Assembly: GCA_929200685.1 (NCBI GenBank)
Contig: CAKNAO010000016.1
Location: forward strand, 1-11,227
Length of the DNA: 11,227 bases
Reading direction: 5' to 3'
Source: an uncultured bacterium
GTDB taxonomy: Bacteria > Bacillota_I > Bacilli_A > Mycoplasmatales > Metamycoplasmataceae
Under the pieces are notes generated by a model that worked only from the letters and a program-made list of their open reading frames with translations, did no database searches and had not been told where the DNA came from. The number at the start of each line of letters is the position of its first letter. The stretch's first letter is position 1. Made by a program: the position numbers and the translations under genes. Below, piece by piece: positions 6,405 through 11,227 of this stretch.

Positions 6405-9400
6405 GGGGAAAATAAAATTGTCTAATAAAAAAAAAGAATTAGAAAAAAATAAAAAAGAAAAAAAAGAACAAAATAATTCTAAATATTATTTTGAAGAAGA
6501 AAAAATTAAAACTATCTTTTCTAAAAAAGAAAATAATGAAAAAATAGAAATAGATAAAAAAGAACAAAGTGAAAATATTTCTCAAAAAAACAAAAATTAT
6601 GTTGTTAAATCTCAATTAATTCAAGAATCTACAGATTCTTTATCTCCTATTTCTGTTTCAAAAGAAATGAAAAAATCATTTTTAGAATATGCAATGTCAG
6701 TTATTGTTTCAAGAGCTTTACCTGATGCTAGAGATGGTCTTAAACCAGTTCATAGACGTATTTTATATGGAATGTTTGAACTTGGTCTTTCTTCTTCAAC
6801 TAAACATAAAAAATCAGCTCGTGTTGTTGGTGATGTTTTGGGTAAATATCATCCTCATGGTGATACTTCTGTTTATGAAGCAATGGTTCGTATGGCTCAA
6901 AAATTTTCAATGAGATACCCATTAGTAGATGGTCAAGGTAATTTTGGTTCAATTGATGGTGATTCAGCAGCAGCAATGCGTTATACAGAAGCAAGAATGT
7001 CTAAAATTGCTTTTACAATGGTTGATGGTATTAGGAAAAACACTGTTAATTTTATTCCAAATTATGATGATTCAGATAAAGAACCATCAGTTCTTCCTTC
7101 GAGAATTCCTAATTTATTAATTACAGGTGCAACCGGTATTGCTGTTGGTATGGCAACAAATATTCCACCGCACAATTTAAGAGAAATTATTAATGGATTA
7201 ATTAATTTAGCAAAAAAGCCCGAAATAAATATTAATGATTTAATGCAATTTATTACTGGACCTGATTTTCCAACTGGTGGTATTATTTTAGGTTCTTCAG
7301 GAATTAAAAATGGATATGAAATTGGAAAAGGTTCTATTCCAGTTAGATCTAAAACAAGAATTGAACAACTAAAAAATGGAAAGTCAAGAATTATTGTAGA
7401 AGAAATTCCATACATGGTTAACAAAGCAAATATGATTGAAAAAATTGCTCAATTAGCAAAAAATAAAGTTGTTGAAGGAATTACCGATCTTCGTGATGAA
7501 TCTTCTCGTGAAGGAATTAGAATTGTCATTGATGTAAAAAGAGAAGTTTTTGCAGAAGTTTTATTAAATAAATTATTTAAACTTACTCAACTTCAAACTA
7601 ATTTTTCAATGAATTTTCTTGCACTTGTTGATGGCGAACCTAAAACTTTAAATTTAAAAAAAGCACTTCAAGTTTATTTAAAACATCAAAAAGAAGTTGT
7701 TAGAAGAAGAACTCAATTTGATTTTGATAAAGCTTTTTCAAGATCACATATTTTAGAAGGTCTTAAAATTTCAATTTTAAATATTGATCTTACTATCAAA
7801 ATTATTAAAGCTTCTAAAAATGATCAAGAAGCTTTAGAATTATTAATTAATAAATTTAATCTTTCAAAAATTCAAGCAAAATCCATTATTGAAATGAAAC
7901 TTGGAAGATTAACTGGACTTGCAATTGAAAAAATGAACCAAGAAATCAAAGAACTTCAAATTGAAATTAATAAATTAAAAAACATTTTAAATAATCCTAG
8001 TGTTTTACTTGAAACAATTATTAAGGAATTAGAAGAAATTAAGGAAAAATTTAAAGATGAAAGAAGAAGTCAAATTGTTGAAGGAATTGGTTTAATTGAA
8101 GATGAAGATTTAATTCCACAAAAAGACATTGTAATAACAATGTCTACAAATGGATATGTTAAAAGAATTGCTTTAGAAGAATATCAAGTTCAAAATAGAG
8201 GTGGAATGGGTTCTAATTCTATGAAAACTTATGAAGATGATGATGTTAAAAAAATTATTACGACAAATACTCACACCGATCTTTTGATATTTACTTCACA
8301 TGGTAAAGTTTATAAAATAAGAACTTATCAAATTCCAGAACTTTCAAAACAAGCAAAAGGAATCCCATTTATTAATATTATTTCAATTAAAAAAGATGAA
8401 AAAATTATTTCACTTCTTCCTATAAAAAATTATCAAAATAATAAATATTTAATTACAATTACTAAAGGTGGAATAATTAAAAAAACAAAAATTTCTGAGT
8501 ATTCTAAAATTAATAGAAATGGTAAAATTGCTCTTAAACTTAAAGAAAATGATCATTTAATTAAAGTTATTGTTGCTACTAATGAAAATGAAATTATTAT
8601 TGGTAATTCTATAGGAAAAGTTGTTCGATTTGATTGTTCTTCAATAAGATCACTTGGAAGAACTTCTACAGGTGTTAAAGGCATGAATATAATAAATAAT
8701 TCTTTTTGTAAAGTAATTGGTGCTTCAATTGCTAATGATGATTTATATATTTTTTCAGTTGGTAAAGATGGTTTTGGTAAAAAAACAGTTGTGAGTGAAT
8801 ATAGAAAAACAAATCGTGGAGCAAAAGGAGTTACTTCAATAAACATTAATAAAGCAGGCGAATTAATTTTTGTAGATGTTGTTAATGGAAAAGAAGATGT
8901 ATTAATAATTACAAAAAAAGGAATTACAATTAGAATGTCTCTTGAACAAGTTGCAACTTCAAGTAGAAGTACAAAAGGTGTGAAAATTATTTCACTTAAA
9001 AATAGTGATTCAATTAAATCTATTTCAGTAATAAATAATTTTTTTATTGAAGAAAAAGTTAAAAAAGCAATTGAACTAGAACCAAATAATATTGATACTT
9101 ATCTAAACAAAGGAATGGCATTATATAATTTAAAAAAATATCATAAAGCGATTGAGTGTTTTGATAAAGCAATTGAACTAGAACCAAATAATATTGATGC
9201 TTATAATAAAAAAGGAATTAATTTAGGAAAATGAAAAAAATATCCTAAAGCAATTGAGTGTTTTAATAAGGCAATTAAATTAAATTTGAATGATTATTAT
9301 GCACATTATAACAAAGGAATAACTTTAAATGAATTAAAAAAATATGAAGAAGCAATTAAATGTTTTGATAAAGCAATTGAAATAGAACCATATAACCCTA

Positions 9401-10539
9401 ATTCTTATGATTGTAAAGGGAGAATTTTAGATGAATTAAAAGAATATGATGAAGCAATTAAATGTTTTGATGAAGCAATTAAATTACAAAAAAACAATTT
9501 TGATTTTTATAATGATAAAGGAATAACTTTAGAAAAATTGAAAAAATATGATGAAGCAATTAAATGTTTTAATAAAGCAATTGAATTAGAAAAAAATAGT
9601 TTTATTGCACATAATAATAAAGCAATAATTTTAAATAAATTAAAAAAATATGATGAAGCAATTGAATTTTATAACTTGGCAATTAAATTAGAACCAAATA
9701 ATTGAAATATTTATAATAATAAAGGAATAACTTTAAATGAATTAAAAAAATATGAAGAAGCAATTAAATGTTTTGATCAAGCAATTAAATTAAATTCAAA
9801 TGATTTTGAAATTTACTATAATAAAGGAGAAATTTTAAAAAAATTAGAAAAAAATGATAAAGCAATTGATTTTTTCGATAAAACAATTAAATTAAATAAA
9901 AAACATTTTAATGCTTATTTACAAAAAGGATTAATTTTAGGTAGTTTAAAAAAATATAAAAAAGCAATTAAATGTTTTGAAAAAACAATTGAATTAAATC
10001 CAAATAATTTTGAAGCCATTTTATTTAAAGGGATATCTTTAGATAAATCAGGAAAATATAAAGAGGCAATTAAATGTTTTAATAAAACAATTAAATTAAA
10101 ACCAAAATATTCAAATTCTTTTTTATATAAAGCAATATCTTTAGCTAAATTAAAAAAATATCCTAAAGCAATTAAATGTTTTGATAAAGCAATTGAATTA
10201 AATCCAAATAATTTTGAATTTTATCTATGTAAAGGAATAGTTCTTGATGAAATAAAAGAATATGATGAAGCAATCAATTGTTATGATAAAGCAATTGAAT
10301 TAAATCCAAATAATTCGAATTCTTATAATAATAAAGGAATAACTTTAGAAAAATTGAAAAAATATGATGAAGCAATTAAGTTTTTTAATAAAGCAATTGA
10401 ATTAAATCCAAATGTTTATGATGCATATCATAACAAAAATTCAAGCAAAATCCATTATTGAAATGAAACTCAGAAGATTAACTGGACTTGCAATTGAAAA
10501 AATGAACCAAGAAATCAAAGAACTTCAAATTGAAATTAA
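6397..10539 (+). CDS. gyrA: DNA gyrase subunit A fused in frame to 13 TPR repeats
   Basis: One continuous code-4 frame of about 1,380 codons. After a Lys/Glu-rich extension of about 85 residues comes a complete GyrA: SFLEYAMSVIVSRALPDARD, HRRILYGM, KYHPHGD, and AAAMRYTEARM with catalytic Tyr196 (Tyr122 in E. coli). The coiled-coil tower follows, then the GyrA box QNRGGMG at about residue 599 and the six-bladed wrapping domain, which ends near SISVINNFF. Instead of stopping, the frame continues IEEKVKKAIELEPNN into a 13-unit TPR array, crossing TGA (Trp) at 9232 and 9703. It then enters an out-of-frame gyrA remnant and stops at TAA 10537-10539. The start is either ATG 6397, overlapping gyrB, or TTG 6418, which has a G-rich AGGGGG 9 nt upstream. 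Without the fusion GyrA would be about 895 aa, a usual length. Whether the fusion protein is stable or supercoils normally is unknown. Confidence 0.88.
7865..7995 (+). repeat. gyrA coiled-coil segment duplicated downstream (source copy A)
   Basis: 131 bp within gyrA that recurs at 10434-10564 with two differences (CTTGGA becomes CTCAGA, changing Gly to Arg). It encodes part of the tower/coiled-coil region around KIQAKSIIEMKLGRL. Confidence 0.93.
8916..9075 (+). repeat. gyrA 3'-end segment duplicated downstream (source copy B)
   Basis: 160 bp covering the last GyrA blade (KGITIRMSLEQVATSSRSTK onward to KKAIE). It recurs in direct orientation at 10565-10724 with five differences, all transitions. 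The match ends exactly at GCAATTGAA, where the TPR sequence begins in this copy and where KT-stop follows in the other. Confidence 0.93.
9091..10416 (+). repeat. Array of 13 tandem 34-residue TPR units
   Basis: Thirteen consecutive 102-bp units with no insertion or deletion, each of the type YNNKGITLNELKKYEEAIKC followed by FDKAIELNPNN. This is the classic TPR pattern, with the small residue after the Lys-Gly, Tyr in helix A, Ala-Ile in helix B and Pro-Asn-Asn at the turn. A fourteenth unit begins (YDAYHNKN) and is cut off at 10434. Units differ by many substitutions, so this is an established protein repeat family and not a recent DNA expansion. TPR arrays form a superhelix used for protein-protein contacts, and the partner here is unknown. 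The KVKKAIELEPNN before the first unit makes the GyrA tail double as part of a TPR helix B. Confidence 0.93.
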
Positions 10540-10733
10540 TAAATTAAAAAACATTTTAAATAATAAAAGGAATTACAATTAGAATGTCTCTTGAACAAGT
10601 TGCAACTTCAAGCAGAAGTACAAAAGGTGTAAAAATTATTTCACTTAAAAATAGTGATTTAATTAAATCTATTTCAATAATAAATAATTTTTTTATTGAA
10701 AAAAAAGTTAAAAAAGCAATTGAAAAAACATAG
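10434..10733 (+). pseudogene. Chimeric gyrA remnant (coiled-coil piece joined to the 3' end)
   Basis: Positions 10434-10564 match gyrA 7865-7995 and positions 10565-10724 match gyrA 8916-9075, joined directly, so about 920 bp of the middle of gyrA is missing. The junction also shifts the frame, and the first piece is out of frame with the TPR array entering it. The last piece stays open and ends KKVKKAIEKT-TAG at 10731-10733. This is probably the ancestral C-terminus of GyrA before the TPR array was joined. Four of the seven differences from gyrA change an amino acid, consistent with loss of selection. No function is expected for the remnant itself, but it makes direct repeats with gyrA across the TPR array. 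Confidence 0.9.
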
Positions 10734-10764
10734 AAAATATTAATAAAAGATATTAAAAAATATG

Positions 10765-10795
10765 AATAAATAATTTTAATAAATTTATTTTTTTT
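10765..10795 (+). terminator. Possible weak terminator after the gyrA region
   Basis: AATAAAT (10765-10771) can pair with ATTTATT (10783-10789) across an 11-nt loop, and a run of T follows. The stem is all A-T, so this is weak support and could be chance in such AT-rich DNA. Confidence 0.25.
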
Positions 10796-10803
10796 ACATA
10801 TAT

Positions 10804-11227
10804 ATGTGAATGAAAAATAGAGAAATAATATTAAGAAATATAATTCTTTATATTCAAAAAAAAGATAAAAATCATTTAATGCCTTCAAGTAGACAATTAA
10901 GTATTAAATACAACATTTCAAGAACAGTTTTATCAAGAATTTATAAAAATTTAGAACAAAATAATTTAATTAAAACTAGAAACAAAAAAAGATCATTAGT
11001 TTTTAATGATGAAGGTTCAATGTTTTATAGTTTTGGAAAAAGTAATCATCAAAAAATTAAAAAAATAGTTTTAAAATATGAAAAAAATTTGATAAATAAT
11101 AATTTTAATCATTTTAAAAAAATTTTGAATATTAAAAAGATAAATTTTAATGATTTTTTAAGTTTTAAAAAATATTATTATTTAAAAAATAATGAAAAGA
11201 AAACAATAATTTTAAATATTAAAAAAC
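10804..11227 (+). CDS. GntR-type winged-helix transcriptional regulator, partial (runs off the window)
   Basis: The start reads ATG-TGA-ATG (Met-Trp-Met), so translation could begin at 10804 or 10810. The later ATG has a TATATA box about 5 nt upstream and fits the leaderless pattern of this window better. The visible 141 residues begin with a GntR DNA-binding domain: REIILRNIILYIQKKD, then MPSSRQLSIKYNISRTVLSR, with the PS-R-LS...-ISR-TV signature of the recognition helices, and IYKNLEQNNLI leading into the wing. Beyond about residue 75 the sequence is rich in Lys, Asn and Phe and I do not recognise an effector domain. The C-terminus is outside the window, so subfamily and ligand cannot be given. 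Confidence 0.75.

Noticed and set aside
6689..7424. Overlapping open frames on both strands inside gyrA (and a minus-strand frame at 5009-5209 inside gyrB)
   Set aside because: They are shadows of gyrA and gyrB, with no start signals, no recognisable domains and biased composition expected from the antisense of AT-rich genes.
9286..9705. A separate small TPR protein
   Set aside because: It appears separate only if TGA is read as stop. In code 4 the frame is continuous with gyrA from 6397 to 10539.
9091..10416. CRISPR array or DNA satellite
   Set aside because: The 102-bp periodicity is coding TPR units with substitutions throughout; there are no short identical repeats separated by unique spacers.
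10556..10888. Minus-strand hydrophobic frame of about 110 aa
   Set aside because: It is antisense to the gyrA remnant and to the regulator start. The Phe/Ile/Leu richness is what the antisense of Lys/Asn-rich DNA yields, and no promoter or ribosome site is visible.

Overview
The window is strongly AT-rich and uses TGA as tryptophan: TGA falls at conserved Trp positions or keeps obvious genes open in almost every gene (methylase residue 10, GyrB residue 39, TatD, RsmA, the TPR region). It is therefore a mycoplasma-like Mollicute (genetic code 4). The species is not identifiable from the sequence alone. All coordinates below use code 4, so several genes are much longer than a standard-code translation would suggest.

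Layout. (1) Positions 1-1429 hold a type II restriction-modification locus whose middle, about 1.04 kb, is inverted between two copies of a 17-bp inverted repeat (104-120 and 1142-1158). As sequenced, a Dam-family adenine methylase and a PD-(D/E)XK restriction enzyme are both cut in two. Turning the segment over on paper rebuilds both genes in frame as an M-R operon: a methylase of about 281 aa and a nuclease of about 190 aa. (2) Positions 1464-4078 hold a housekeeping run on the + strand: tatD (with one in-frame TAA), rsmA/ksgA and prs. Each has its own -10 box exactly 6 nt before ATG, an arrangement expected to give leaderless mRNAs. (3) Positions 4079-4496 are a non-coding gap with a strong terminator-like hairpin and an extended -10 promoter for gyrB. 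(4) Positions 4497-10539 hold gyrB and gyrA. gyrA runs in frame into 13 perfect-length 34-residue TPR units, giving a predicted fusion of about 1,380 aa. (5) Positions 10434-10733 hold a decayed, internally deleted second copy of gyrA segments. It forms direct repeats with gyrA on either side of the TPR array. (6) Positions 10804-11227 hold the start of a GntR-type regulator that runs off the window.

Most interesting points. The first is a single-inversion switch that would turn a whole R-M pair on or off, with the repeat lying inside coding sequence of both genes and separating catalytic motifs in each. The second is the gyrA-TPR fusion bracketed by gyrA-derived direct repeats. It looks like a single-crossover insertion into the 3' end of gyrA, and recombination could reverse it to restore a normal GyrA of about 895 aa.
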